In this document: positions 1-8,485 of the stretch, piece after piece | Layout of the letters: each line of letters begins with the position of its first letter | Numbering within the stretch: the stretch's first letter is position 1 | From: Pedobacter quisquiliarum | Lineage (GTDB): Bacteria; Bacteroidota; Bacteroidia; Sphingobacteriales; Sphingobacteriaceae | DNA: 64,000 bases | Assembly: GCF_014642175.1 (NCBI RefSeq) | Contig: NZ_BMIL01000009.1 | Coordinates: 1 to 64,000 of the forward strand | Direction of reading: 5' to 3' | Translations under genes and position numbers: made by a program | Notes under the pieces: generated by a model | What the model saw: only the letters and a program-made list of their open reading frames with translations | What the model was told of the DNA's origin: nothing | The model's database searches: none

Positions 1-72
1 TTGAAAGAAACTTAAACAAACGGAATATTGCAGCTTAACTAAATGTCTATTTTATTGTTGCAATTCCAGTTC

Positions 73-1032
73 CTATTTCTTAGGTAAAAAGTTCTCGGAA
101 ATATAGTGTCTTACTTCTTCGTTGTTTTTGGCGTGTAAGATTGTAGCACCCGAAAGTTTCGGATACAGTGTATTATAGCAATTAAAATGATGTTCAGGCC
201 CTTGCTTGGATAGAATTACATTAATCCCTTCAAAATAGCTGGCAAGTACGGAGGTTCCGCCATGTATTGAAACAAAGTGATTTGCGTTTGCGTATACCAT
301 CAATTGAAGATGATTGAAGTTATTCGCATTACCCTTGTTCTGCTCATAAAGGTCTTGCATAAACAAGACTTCCGGGTGGGTTTCTTTCAGCCAATTAAAC
401 TCATTGAGGTCATACGTCTCACTGTTGTCCTCAGTTATATTCTCCGGTCTTGGTCGATTGTATACTATTGTAAAGTGATTCTTAAGATTTCCCACAATAT
501 AATCCAAAGTAGGAATATCAAAGTAACTAATCGGAGGTCCATTCCATTCCATGTTGTATCGATTAGCTATGATAAGCAGTGGCTTTTCAAAAACATAGAC
601 ATCATTTTTGTATTTTTCTTTTAGAGGAACGGCCAGCCATTTACTCATGTTATAATCTTGGCTGTATAAAATTCTCGGTACCTCAAAATTGTAATTGCCT
701 TCGTTAGTTCTGTTATCAAAATTCTCGGAATGATTTTCTGAAAAAAAATAAAATTCACGAGTGAATTTAGAGGACACTGTGCTGCGCAATGTTCCATTTT
801 TATAATGCCAGTACGCAAACGGCAACACAAATTGTAGTTCAGGACCAAACTCCCCATTGAATCGTATGTCTTTATACTTTTCTTTATACAAGTAGTCCTT
901 CACTAGGTATTTCACCTGAGCCAATTTAGAAGAATAAGTGTCTCTATAAAAGTATCTAAGTTCAGGAGGAACACCTGGATGCTTTATTTTGGTGTATAAA
1001 CTAAACAGTTTATTAATGAATGTAGAAGGCAT
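73..1032 (-). CDS. Hypothetical protein of the polysaccharide locus, possibly a glycosyltransferase
   Basis: The protein has 319 residues, no signal peptide and no membrane segment. I do not recognise a family. The C-terminal third (about residues 250-305) reads FVSIHGGTSVLASYFEG followed by a short hydrophobic strand and an HHFNCYN stretch. That resembles the donor-binding half of some GT-B-fold glycosyltransferases, where a glycine/serine-rich loop follows a beta strand, but this is only suggestive. The ATG at 1032 fits the first long open stretch, and the gene is divergent from the glycosyltransferase that starts at 1164. Its position at the edge of a polysaccharide locus supports a role in glycan synthesis by context alone. 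The coding region is convincing (long, uninterrupted, AT-rich like its neighbours); the function is not. Confidence 0.75.
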   Translation of the reverse strand: MPSTFINKLFSLYTKIKHPGVPPELRYFYRDTYSSKLAQVKYLVKDYLYKEKYKDIRFNGEFGPELQFVLPFAYWHYKNGTLRSTVSSKFTREFYFFSENHSENFDNRTNEGNYNFEVPRILYSQDYNMSKWLAVPLKEKYKNDVYVFEKPLLIIANRYNMEWNGPPISYFDIPTLDYIVGNLKNHFTIVYNRPRPENITEDNSETYDLNEFNWLKETHPEVLFMQDLYEQNKGNANNFNHLQLMVYANANHFVSIHGGTSVLASYFEGINVILSKQGPEHHFNCYNTLYPKLSGATILHAKNNEEVRHYISENFLPKK

Positions 1033-1102
1033 GTAGTTGCGCTAGAATTTTGAGAAAGATACCAAGAATTCTCAACAAACTATACAAACATGCGAACTTT
1101 TA

Positions 1103-1120
1103 CTCACATTTAAGTGTGAG
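1103..1120. promoter_or_regulatory. Dyad between divergent polysaccharide genes
   Basis: CTCACA, six bases, then TGTGAG form a perfect 6-bp dyad in the 131-bp gap between the divergent genes starting at 1032 (minus) and 1164 (plus). A TTTG at 1131-1134 is a possible -33 element for the plus-strand gene, but no good -7 box follows. It may be an operator or a small hairpin. Confidence 0.3.
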
Positions 1121-1163
1121 AAGGTGTCCTTTTGTTTAGATCGATTTATTTATATTATCTTAG

Positions 1164-2405
1164 ATGCATCATATTTTTCTGAAGTACTATCTACCGTCTT
1201 ATAAAATGCTCTTAAAAAACAAAACAATAATATTTCTTGGGAATGCACGTTTCGACGGAAATATTAAGTCCACATCCTTCTTTATTGCTCAAAACCTTGC
1301 TAAACACAACAAAGTTTTCTTCATTGACTACCCTTTTACTCTCAAAGACTGTTTCACGACTTCTTTCGACACAAAGGAGTTAAAGCTACGAAGACGCAAA
1401 TTTTCCTTGTTTTCAGACGGCCGGCTGCGGACTAAAATTAAAAACTTAGAAATTATTGTTACCCCGCCTGTGCTCCCAATAAATTTCATGCCGGAGGGCA
1501 CTATTTTCCGTCGTTTGTTGAATTTTAATCAAGAAATAATTGCACGAAGGGTAAAGAAAGTACTAAGAGCGGAAAAGGTTTCTGAATTTATCTACGTGAA
1601 TGCTTTCAACTTTCATTATCCTGATATTGCCGAAAGAATAAACCCATCGTTGAGTGTGTATCAATGTGTGGACCCTATGATAGTTCCTTACGACATGAAA
1701 CATGGCATATATTCTGAAAAGCAACTTGTAGCAAAGAGTGATCTCGTAATCTGTACAAGCAAAGCGCTCTACCTTGAGAAATCGACGCAAAATAGCAATA
1801 CTTTCTTTATTCCAAATGGAACCGATTTAAACCCCAAAGGTATAGGGAATGTAACCTTCGACCGCCATGACAAGCTAAAGAGTATACCCAGGCCAGTAAT
1901 TGGTTATTTAGGAACAATAGAACGAAGAATTAATTTCGAGCTGATCACTGAGGTAATCATGCTCAATCCTGATAAGTCGTTTGTATTTGCTGGTCCAGTA
2001 TCGGAGGGGTTTGTGCCCGAGGAATTATACAAGCTTCAAAATGTCCGCTTTTTAGGCACTATTTCGCATCAAGATGTTGAACAAATGATATCCAGTTTTG
2101 ATGTGGCAATTATACCTTTTAAGAAAGACGATGTAAGCAAAACCATTTTTCCGATTAAATTATTCGAATACCTTAGTGCTGGTAAACCGGTGGTTGCAAC
2201 AGACTTCAACGAAGATCTAAAAGACTATACCGAGGACTGTGTAGCATATTGCAGAACCGCTACCAACTTCAGCTACGCGTTAAACGATATGTTGCAAAAA
2301 GACAGTGAGGCAGAAAAACAGCGGCGCAGGCAACTGGCACAAAAGAATACTTGGGAGGTACGAGCATCTCAATTTGCCGAGATTCTTAATTCGCACCTTA
2401 AATGA
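1164..2405 (+). CDS. Glycosyltransferase, GT4-like (GT-B fold)
   Basis: This 413-residue cytosolic enzyme probably transfers a sugar from a nucleotide donor to the growing lipid-linked repeat unit. Visible signatures are FIPNGTDL near residue 216, GYLGTIE near 249, the FAGP strand near 275, and KLFEYLSAGKPVVAT near 333-347, which is the usual donor-binding helix of GT4-type enzymes. The ATG at 1164 adds 14 residues before the first beta strand. The in-frame ATG at 1206 (MLLKNKTIIFLGN) is an equally good or better start. The gene converges on the family-2 glycosyltransferase ending at 2422, leaving a 16-bp gap without a terminator. It is the only glycosyltransferase of this locus on the plus strand. 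The sugar specificity cannot be read from sequence. Confidence 0.85.
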   Translation: MHHIFLKYYLPSYKMLLKNKTIIFLGNARFDGNIKSTSFFIAQNLAKHNKVFFIDYPFTLKDCFTTSFDTKELKLRRRKFSLFSDGRLRTKIKNLEIIVTPPVLPINFMPEGTIFRRLLNFNQEIIARRVKKVLRAEKVSEFIYVNAFNFHYPDIAERINPSLSVYQCVDPMIVPYDMKHGIYSEKQLVAKSDLVICTSKALYLEKSTQNSNTFFIPNGTDLNPKGIGNVTFDRHDKLKSIPRPVIGYLGTIERRINFELITEVIMLNPDKSFVFAGPVSEGFVPEELYKLQNVRFLGTISHQDVEQMISSFDVAIIPFKKDDVSKTIFPIKLFEYLSAGKPVVATDFNEDLKDYTEDCVAYCRTATNFSYALNDMLQKDSEAEKQRRRQLAQKNTWEVRASQFAEILNSHLK

Positions 2406-2421
2406 TATTGTCCCGGGTCGC

Positions 2422-3594
2422 CTAAGCTGATTTTCGCACTGATTTTTCCCAAGCTGCACTTTGCGCTTTTCTAGAATACCGTACGATGCCAGCAATTACC
2501 GCATAGTTCATCATGCAAAAGTAAAATGGAATGAAAAGCGCCTTTACTCTAATGTTCTTTCTCTCAAAGTAAAATCCTATGTAGGCTAATATATAAAAGG
2601 CACACTGAACCAGAAATAGAACCCTATAGAGCAACGATCCACCACTATAAACAATCATTCCATTCAATATAAAAACTGGTGGAAGTAAAATTGGTGTGAG
2701 CGTCCATCTTAGAACTCGGTGGCTTATATATTGAAAGGTTAATATGGGATTCCTAAATGGGTTGGCTGCTTTCCTCAGGCGCAAAATAGATTGGATTCCA
2801 CCAGCAGCGATTCTTACCTTTCGCTTTAGTTCCTCTTTTACATTGGCAGATGCTGTTTCTAAGGCGTAGGCATTGGGTTCATAAGCAATGATAAATCCTT
2901 TTTCGGCAATCCGCATAGCAATCATGTGATCATCAATGATCGTGTCGGCCTCCACGGGCTCATAGAGTTTAGTCCGAATACTAAACAATTCTCCGGCAGC
3001 TCCAACATTAGAATACAGTTCGTAATCACATTTCTTCAGGAACGATTCGTACTTCCAATAAAAGCCTTCGCCAGCCGAACTCGCATCTGCTGTTTCCTCA
3101 ACCATAATGCGCTTCTCACCTGCAACCGCACCCACGCGCTTATTCTGGTAATGCCTCACTAGTTCGCTCACAGCTGATTTATTCAAAAATGTATTTGCGT
3201 CGGTAAATAACAACACCTCACCCGTAATATAGGGGATTGCACGTTTGATCGCAGCCATTTTGCCCCCTCGTTGATCTTTATGGAGATGTACAACATCCGG
3301 AAATTCACTTACCTTCTTAACCGTCAAGTCTGTTGAACCATCCGTAATGACGATAAGTTGGATTTTCTCCTTCGGATAATAGAGAGCTAGGGTGTTAGCT
3401 ATCTTCTCGCTGATCAAATCTTCTTCATTGTAAGCTGCAATCAGGATAGATACGGTTGGGAAATGTTTATCCTTATAAAGAGGAATCCTTTTCTTGAGCA
3501 ATCGTTTTACCTTCACGAGTACATATAGCATAATACCATATCCAATGTATGTATACACAATTATAAAAAGGCCAACCCAAAATGCTATGATCAT
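2422..3594 (-). CDS. Membrane glycosyltransferase family 2
   Basis: The 390-residue protein starts with a membrane helix (residues 2-26). A GT-A catalytic domain follows, with SILIAAYNEE (49-58), ITDGS (83-87), the metal-binding FTDAN (130-134) and IIDDH (219-223). About three further membrane helices lie near residues 300-375. The processive QxxRW signature is replaced by KRKVR (257-261), as in non-processive membrane GT2 proteins. It probably adds a sugar at the inner face of the cytoplasmic membrane during exopolysaccharide synthesis. Its start lies 2 bp from the stop of the upstream GT2 gene (3597), so the two are one operon. The specificity is unknown. Confidence 0.87.
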   Translation of the reverse strand: MIIAFWVGLFIIVYTYIGYGIMLYVLVKVKRLLKKRIPLYKDKHFPTVSILIAAYNEEDLISEKIANTLALYYPKEKIQLIVITDGSTDLTVKKVSEFPDVVHLHKDQRGGKMAAIKRAIPYITGEVLLFTDANTFLNKSAVSELVRHYQNKRVGAVAGEKRIMVEETADASSAGEGFYWKYESFLKKCDYELYSNVGAAGELFSIRTKLYEPVEADTIIDDHMIAMRIAEKGFIIAYEPNAYALETASANVKEELKRKVRIAAGGIQSILRLRKAANPFRNPILTFQYISHRVLRWTLTPILLPPVFILNGMIVYSGGSLLYRVLFLVQCAFYILAYIGFYFERKNIRVKALFIPFYFCMMNYAVIAGIVRYSRKAQSAAWEKSVRKSA

Positions 3595-3596
3595 AC

Positions 3597-4511
3597 TTAT
3601 ATTTTTTTAAAACCAATATATTCGCTGTCTTTCCGGTTTTTAAAGTTCCATAAGACTCCTGCTATAACTTGTTTAGCTAAATCAATTCGCCCCCGAACTA
3701 AGTAGGAAGCTACCTTGGTAGTTAAGACAAACAAAATATAGTAAATACTAAACAAGCAAGTTGTTATAAGGCTGGTATTCCTTCTAATAAACAGCATCCT
3801 GTTACGGGTCATAAAGTACGTCTTGATCGCACTCTCTTTCCCCACGCTCTGAGACTCTTTATGAAATACAACTGCCTTTCCGGTAAACCAGATATTTTTG
3901 CCCTTCTTTCTAAATTTCTCACACCAGTCTAACTCCTCATAATACAAGAAAAATGAGTCTTCCATCAAACCCACTTGAGCTAAGGTGTCTCGCCGACACA
4001 TCATAGCTGCTCCGTGACAGAACCCAGTTTCTCTACTGTCGTTATCGTATTGTCCAATATTTTTTGCCATGTTCCCAATCCCCTCATTACGACAAGTGAA
4101 ATAATTCATCGGTGTAAAGCCGGCATATTGTATGACTTCAGGATCATCAAAATAGGTGATTAATGGAGAAATCAAGCCGATGTCAGTATTGGCTTCAAGT
4201 TCCGCAATCAGTGTTTCTAATAAATTTGGACCAATTTCCGTATCGTTGTTAAGAAACAATAAAAATTCTCCTTGTGCGACCTTAACAGCAAGATTGTTCC
4301 CTCCGGCAAACCCGAGATTTTTTGAAGAACGAAGATAAATCATTTCGGGGTAGATAGCCTTAAAAGCTAGGCTATGATCTTCATCACACCCATTGTCGAC
4401 GAGAATAATTTCAACCTCATCTTGCTTAGTGTTTGCTGCGACTGACTTAAGGAAATCAATTGTGACCGCTGGTTGATTATAATTAACAGTTATAATAGAA
4501 GTTTTGATCAT
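3597..4511 (-). CDS. Glycosyltransferase family 2, rhamnosyltransferase (WbbL/RfbF)-like
   Basis: The protein has 304 residues and a GT-A fold. It shows TVNYNQ (8-13), LVDNG (37-41), NLGFAGGNN (65-73), the metal-binding LNND (87-90) and YEELDWCEKFRKKG (191-204). The NLGFAGGNN and EELDW motifs are typical of the rhamnosyltransferase-like WbbL group. A hydrophobic stretch near residues 250-275 may associate with the membrane. It lies 15 bp after the GMC oxidoreductase and 2 bp before the next GT2 gene, so it probably belongs to one transcript. The family is clear; the donor (dTDP-rhamnose or other) is inferred only from motif resemblance. Confidence 0.88.
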   Translation of the reverse strand: MIKTSIITVNYNQPAVTIDFLKSVAANTKQDEVEIILVDNGCDEDHSLAFKAIYPEMIYLRSSKNLGFAGGNNLAVKVAQGEFLLFLNNDTEIGPNLLETLIAELEANTDIGLISPLITYFDDPEVIQYAGFTPMNYFTCRNEGIGNMAKNIGQYDNDSRETGFCHGAAMMCRRDTLAQVGLMEDSFFLYYEELDWCEKFRKKGKNIWFTGKAVVFHKESQSVGKESAIKTYFMTRNRMLFIRRNTSLITTCLFSIYYILFVLTTKVASYLVRGRIDLAKQVIAGVLWNFKNRKDSEYIGFKKI

Positions 4512-4526
4512 GGTGCTTCTGTAGAA

Positions 4527-6221
4527 TTATAGATTTCCTCTTTTAAGCTCTAAAAATGCGTATTCACAAGCACGTGCCGTTAAAGCCATGTAGGTTAATG
4601 ATGGACTTTGGCAAGCAGAAGACGTCATGCAACTTCCATCAGTGATAAAAACGTTCTTTACACTATGTATTTGATTATACTTGTTTAACACCGAAGTTTT
4701 TGGGTCTGCTCCCATCCGTGCTGTACCCATCTCATGTATGGTAGATCCCCCGGGTTTATCATAAATAAAGGTTCGTATATCTTTGAATCCTGCACGTTCC
4801 AACATTTCTCCTGAGGTTTCTCTGATATCATTCATCATTGTCTTTTCATTTTTTTTAAAGGAAAAGTCAATCCTTAATTGTGGCTGGCCCCATTTATCCT
4901 TCAACAAAGGATCAAGAATAACTTTATTCTCATGGTAAGGTAAACACTCGCCCCAACCACCCATCCAAACACTCCATGGACCGGGCGTGATAACTTGTTC
5001 TTTGAAGTCTTTTCCAAAACCATGAACGCTTCTCGACTTATCAATCCATTCCAAACGCTCACCTCGTCCCTGGATATTGTAACCTCTAATAAAACCATGA
5101 TTCTCGTCAGCACTCAGGTTCCTAAATCTTGGTATTAGAAATCCGCAGGGGCGACGGCCTTTGTAGTACAGATTACTAAAGTACTCATGTTGTCCCTGAG
5201 CGCCAGCAGACGAATGATGATCCATTAGATTGTGGCCTACCTCGCCACTATCATTACCAAAACCATTCGGAAATCTTGTGGATTTGGAATTTAATAATAT
5301 TCCTGCCGTGGCTATGGTTGAGGCATTTACAAAGATGATTTTTGAACGGAATTCAAAAACTTCATTACTAATTGTGTCTATAACTCTCACGCCTTTTGCC
5401 TTTCGTGAATTTTCGTCAAGAAGCAATTCGGTCACAATCGAATATGGCTTGATCGTTAAGTTCCCTGTAGCAGCCGCTGCGGGTATTGTAGAACTGTTAC
5501 TACTAAAATATCCACCATAGGGACATCCTCTAGAACAAAGATTACGGCTCAAACAGGGACCGCGACTATGCCATCCTCTAGTTAGGTTCGCAATTCTGGC
5601 GATTGTTAATATCCTAGAAGTGTCGTATCGATTGACACTTTCACCAAGATGTTTTTCAATACAGTTGAGTTCCATAGGGTTAAGAAATTGCCCGTCAGGC
5701 AAATGTTTCAAGTTTTCCTTACGTCCACTTACGCCAACAAATGATTCTACATAATCATACCATTTCTCCACATCCTTGTACCTTATGGGCCAATCCACAC
5801 CATTACCATCCTTGGAATTTGCTTCGAAGTCTAAGTCGCTCAAGCGGTAGCACTGCCGCCCCCAAGTCAAAGACCTTCCGCCAACTTGGTAGCCTCTAAA
5901 CCAATTAAACGGCTGCTCTTGAATATAGGGATGCTCGTAATCATTGACGTAGTAGTGTTTGTCTGCTGGACTATAGACATTACTTTGAACAGGATTTGCA
6001 AGGCGGTCTTCTAATGTATTATTTAAGCCGAATTTAAAATCCCACGGGTTCATATGTGCTGTGGGGTAATCCTCTATGTGTGTAACATCTCTCCCTCTCT
6101 CAAGAAGCAAAGTTTTCAAGCCCTTTTTGCAGAGTTCCATAGCAGCCCAGCCCCCGCTGATGCCTGATCCAACAACTATAGCATCATACGTATGCTGTTC
6201 ATTTCTTTTAATGATGTACAT
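4527..6221 (-). CDS. GMC family FAD oxidoreductase
   Basis: The protein has 564 residues when started at the ATG at 6221, which begins one base after the stop of the small subunit gene. A longer open frame to 6344 exists but would overlap that gene and add 41 unlikely residues. FAD binding is shown by VVGSGISGG (16-24) and LLLERG. A QVGGRSLTWG segment follows, then a cysteine-rich CSRGCPYGGYF stretch, and the C-terminal HEMGTARMG with the candidate catalytic His at about 496. This architecture is typical of the large subunits of gluconate, glucose-fructose or sugar dehydrogenases. It has no signal peptide of its own and would need its Tat-type partner to reach the periplasm. It sits between that partner and two glycosyltransferases, suggesting oxidation of a sugar or glycan. 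The substrate is unknown. Confidence 0.88.
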   Translation of the reverse strand: MYIIKRNEQHTYDAIVVGSGISGGWAAMELCKKGLKTLLLERGRDVTHIEDYPTAHMNPWDFKFGLNNTLEDRLANPVQSNVYSPADKHYYVNDYEHPYIQEQPFNWFRGYQVGGRSLTWGRQCYRLSDLDFEANSKDGNGVDWPIRYKDVEKWYDYVESFVGVSGRKENLKHLPDGQFLNPMELNCIEKHLGESVNRYDTSRILTIARIANLTRGWHSRGPCLSRNLCSRGCPYGGYFSSNSSTIPAAAATGNLTIKPYSIVTELLLDENSRKAKGVRVIDTISNEVFEFRSKIIFVNASTIATAGILLNSKSTRFPNGFGNDSGEVGHNLMDHHSSAGAQGQHEYFSNLYYKGRRPCGFLIPRFRNLSADENHGFIRGYNIQGRGERLEWIDKSRSVHGFGKDFKEQVITPGPWSVWMGGWGECLPYHENKVILDPLLKDKWGQPQLRIDFSFKKNEKTMMNDIRETSGEMLERAGFKDIRTFIYDKPGGSTIHEMGTARMGADPKTSVLNKYNQIHSVKNVFITDGSCMTSSACQSPSLTYMALTARACEYAFLELKRGNL

Positions 6222-6222
6222 G

Positions 6223-6807
6223 TTATTTTGTAGCCCAAGATGTTTGATGTTCGGAGAGAGATATGCATGCTTCATACGCTCCAGGTACTGGATCATATGT
6301 AAGGGCCCTTGTAGAACCAAGCTGAGAGGTACAGTATCCTTCAACAGTAAGTTCGCGAAGCATAAAGAAAAAGGATTTTCCGAATAATTTATTCTTAATT
6401 TTCAAGAGCAAAGGGGACGATTCAACCAGACTGTATGAAAAATGCTGAACAGCATCGTATCTTGATGACGCGTCACAATCCATAAATAATCTTCCAAACT
6501 GACTTTTGGTAAAGTGATCTACATCATCAAGACCGGAAATAAAAGCACTTTGTTGTGATTGATCGTAGCACTTACTCATTACTGAAATGATATAATTTCC
6601 CACACCCGCCTCTTTCGCACCTGGTGTTTCAGTAGTTGGAATAATAACTTCGGCAAGTTCAGTTATTAAAGAACGTCTTTTTTCCCAATCCCGGTTTGTC
6701 ACTACAAATTTAGGTGTAGTTTGTTTGAACCATTTGACCAGCGAAAAGGAACCAATACCTAAGCCTATCAGTGCCAAGACTGATTTTAAATAATTCCTTC
6801 TATCCAT
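6223..6807 (-). CDS. Gluconate 2-dehydrogenase subunit 3 family protein, Tat-type leader
   Basis: The 194-residue protein starts MDRRNYLKSVL, a twin-arginine-like motif, followed by a hydrophobic stretch (about 8-25). The body carries the family signature IIPTTETPGAKEAGV (about 55-69), which is diagnostic of the small subunit of membrane GMC dehydrogenases. In characterised systems this subunit is folded with the FAD subunit and carries it across the membrane. The GMC gene starts one base after this stop, so the two are translationally coupled. The leader lacks a strong A-x-A cleavage site, so it may remain as a membrane anchor. The family call is secure; the electron acceptor and the substrate are not visible, and no cytochrome c gene is nearby. 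Confidence 0.85.
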   Translation of the reverse strand: MDRRNYLKSVLALIGLGIGSFSLVKWFKQTTPKFVVTNRDWEKRRSLITELAEVIIPTTETPGAKEAGVGNYIISVMSKCYDQSQQSAFISGLDDVDHFTKSQFGRLFMDCDASSRYDAVQHFSYSLVESSPLLLKIKNKLFGKSFFFMLRELTVEGYCTSQLGSTRALTYDPVPGAYEACISLSEHQTSWATK

Positions 6808-6878
6808 CGAACGTAACTTTAGTCAAAGATAATCATGAGCAATTAAGTATTACATAAAATTGTATATTAATACCCATT

Positions 6879-6910
6879 TTTGTGAAATAATGTGAATTAA
6901 GCTATTTTTG
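6879..6910 (+). promoter_or_regulatory. Bacteroidetes-type promoter of the beta-helix lipoprotein gene
   Basis: TTTG at 6879-6882, a 20-bp spacer, then TATTTTTG at 6903-6910 match the -33/-7 consensus TTTG/TAnnTTTG. The expected transcription start is near 6917, giving a leader of about 60 nt before the ATG at 6980. Confidence 0.55.
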
Positions 6911-6979
6911 TTATATTAAACAACTCCTACTAGGGGAGGAATCTGTAAATTATTCATTTAACTTAAATTTCAGGAAGTC

Positions 6980-8293
6980 ATGGTACCCGCGTTAAAGCCG
7001 TATTTTTTTCTCTACATTATATTATTCATCTCATGCACATCATGTCGAAAGGATCAAATCACTCTTGAACCTAAGCTCATACCGTTAACTGAGATTCCTC
7101 ACAATGTAAAGCAAATTTCTAGCGACAGTATTCCTGCTGATGCTACATTGGTGAATATCGGAGCGGGCTCCGGTAGCTTAACTCTCGATGGGCGATTAAT
7201 GAACCTTAGAGGGAATGTACTTGTTAGAATTAAAGAAGGTTCTTACAAAACCATTACTCTAAAGAACCTAATTGCAGATACAGAAAAAAGAATTTACATT
7301 AAGAGCACGGGAGTGGTTAGAGTATTAGAGGCGATGTACACAGATAACCTGAAGGATGTTACAATATCTGGGGAACTCAACGGAGATGTAAGCCATGCCA
7401 TAAAATTCGAAAATATTAGTTACCGAGCTATACAGATGAACGGAGGTCTTTGCGGCGTGACCCTCAAAAACATTACATTCAAGAACGTCAACAACTATGT
7501 TATAGCAGGTGAACGAAGCAATGGAAAAGATTTTGCTAACCTAGGAACAATCGAAACAAAAACACGAACATTTAAAATTCTTAATTGTCTGTTTGATAAT
7601 ACAGGCTCCATTGTTTTTGGAGGGAACTTCAATAAAGACAAACAGGAAGATACTGGACTTTTCCAAGATGTTGAAATCGCATATAATACCTTTCAAAACA
7701 CAGATGCTGGTAGTGTATGCTGGTTTACTAATGTGCAAAACTACAACATACATCACAACGTTGTTAACAATGTTAATCCCACAAACAATAATCACAACGG
7801 TATTTTCTCTATGGAGGGTAATGGTAACTTCCACCACAACAAGCTCACAAATTATCAAGGTAACGCGATCAGAATGTGGCTTTACGCTCGAGGAACTGTC
7901 CCTACAACAAACTCGATTTACAATAATGTTTGCTACAATACAAGGAAGTACGGTGCATTTGAACTTCAGGAATTTGATAGAAATATAATGCCTGGTAAGA
8001 CTACCAGGGTGAATATGAGGATATTTAATAATACTGTCGGCAAAATGAACACGTCCAAAGATTGGGAGGGACAGGTACTAGATTTATATAATATCAGCGG
8101 TAGCGTGGAGTACTATAACAATCTAGGATTTGAATTATTCAGCAACACAACACAGCCATCTAACATGATACATAATATAGGTGGCAAAAAGCTGTCAGTA
8201 GATAACAATAATCAATATTTTAATAACAGAAATGATGCTGTTTATGACGATACTAATTTCAAATCAAAGATAGCTGGTATTGGAGCTTTCTGA
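6980..8293 (+). CDS. Right-handed beta-helix lipoprotein (pectate lyase-like fold)
   Basis: This 437-residue exported protein has a hydrophobic leader (residues 7-18) ending at Cys19 (FISC) or Cys22 (CTSC), a lipoprotein-type site. The body is rich in asparagine and beta-strand repeats such as FKILNCLFDNTG, VEIAYNTFQNT, YNIHHNVVNN and GNFHHNKLTN. These are spaced like rungs of a parallel beta-helix (about residues 140-400). Such folds occur in polysaccharide lyases, epimerases and glycan-binding proteins. No catalytic triad can be assigned with confidence. It is the only plus-strand gene inside the block and is divergent from the Tat/GMC genes, so it has its own promoter. It probably binds or trims the polysaccharide made by this locus, in the periplasm or at the outer membrane. 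Confidence 0.8.
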   Translation: MVPALKPYFFLYIILFISCTSCRKDQITLEPKLIPLTEIPHNVKQISSDSIPADATLVNIGAGSGSLTLDGRLMNLRGNVLVRIKEGSYKTITLKNLIADTEKRIYIKSTGVVRVLEAMYTDNLKDVTISGELNGDVSHAIKFENISYRAIQMNGGLCGVTLKNITFKNVNNYVIAGERSNGKDFANLGTIETKTRTFKILNCLFDNTGSIVFGGNFNKDKQEDTGLFQDVEIAYNTFQNTDAGSVCWFTNVQNYNIHHNVVNNVNPTNNNHNGIFSMEGNGNFHHNKLTNYQGNAIRMWLYARGTVPTTNSIYNNVCYNTRKYGAFELQEFDRNIMPGKTTRVNMRIFNNTVGKMNTSKDWEGQVLDLYNISGSVEYYNNLGFELFSNTTQPSNMIHNIGGKKLSVDNNNQYFNNRNDAVYDDTNFKSKIAGIGAF

Positions 8294-8485
8294 TTAAGAT
8301 TGTAAGTAATTACGAGTGGGCTTACTACCAGAATATTCAACCTAGAGCAAGCCTGAACTGACCGATGATTATTACGTTATCGTCTCGACTAAGTTTTGCA
8401 TTATTTACATCGAAGTGTACGACAATACTTAAGTCTTAGAATTTCAGGGCCTGACACATAAGCCCACAATGTGAGATATATCAAC

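Noticed and set aside
1103-1120. CRP-type binding site
   Set aside because: The half sites are in the opposite order (CTCACA-N6-TGTGAG) to the CRP consensus TGTGA-N6-TCACA, and CRP-type sites are not established for this group.
6222-6344. N-terminal extension of the GMC oxidoreductase
   Set aside because: It overlaps the Tat-type subunit gene in another frame; the ATG at 6221 right after that stop begins the conserved FAD-binding domain.
8316-8467. GTGGGCTTA and TAAGCCCAC 134 bp apart in the gap after the beta-helix gene, like ends of a small mobile element
   Set aside because: Only 9 bp, no target duplication and no second copy in the window; could be chance or a terminator-like pair.
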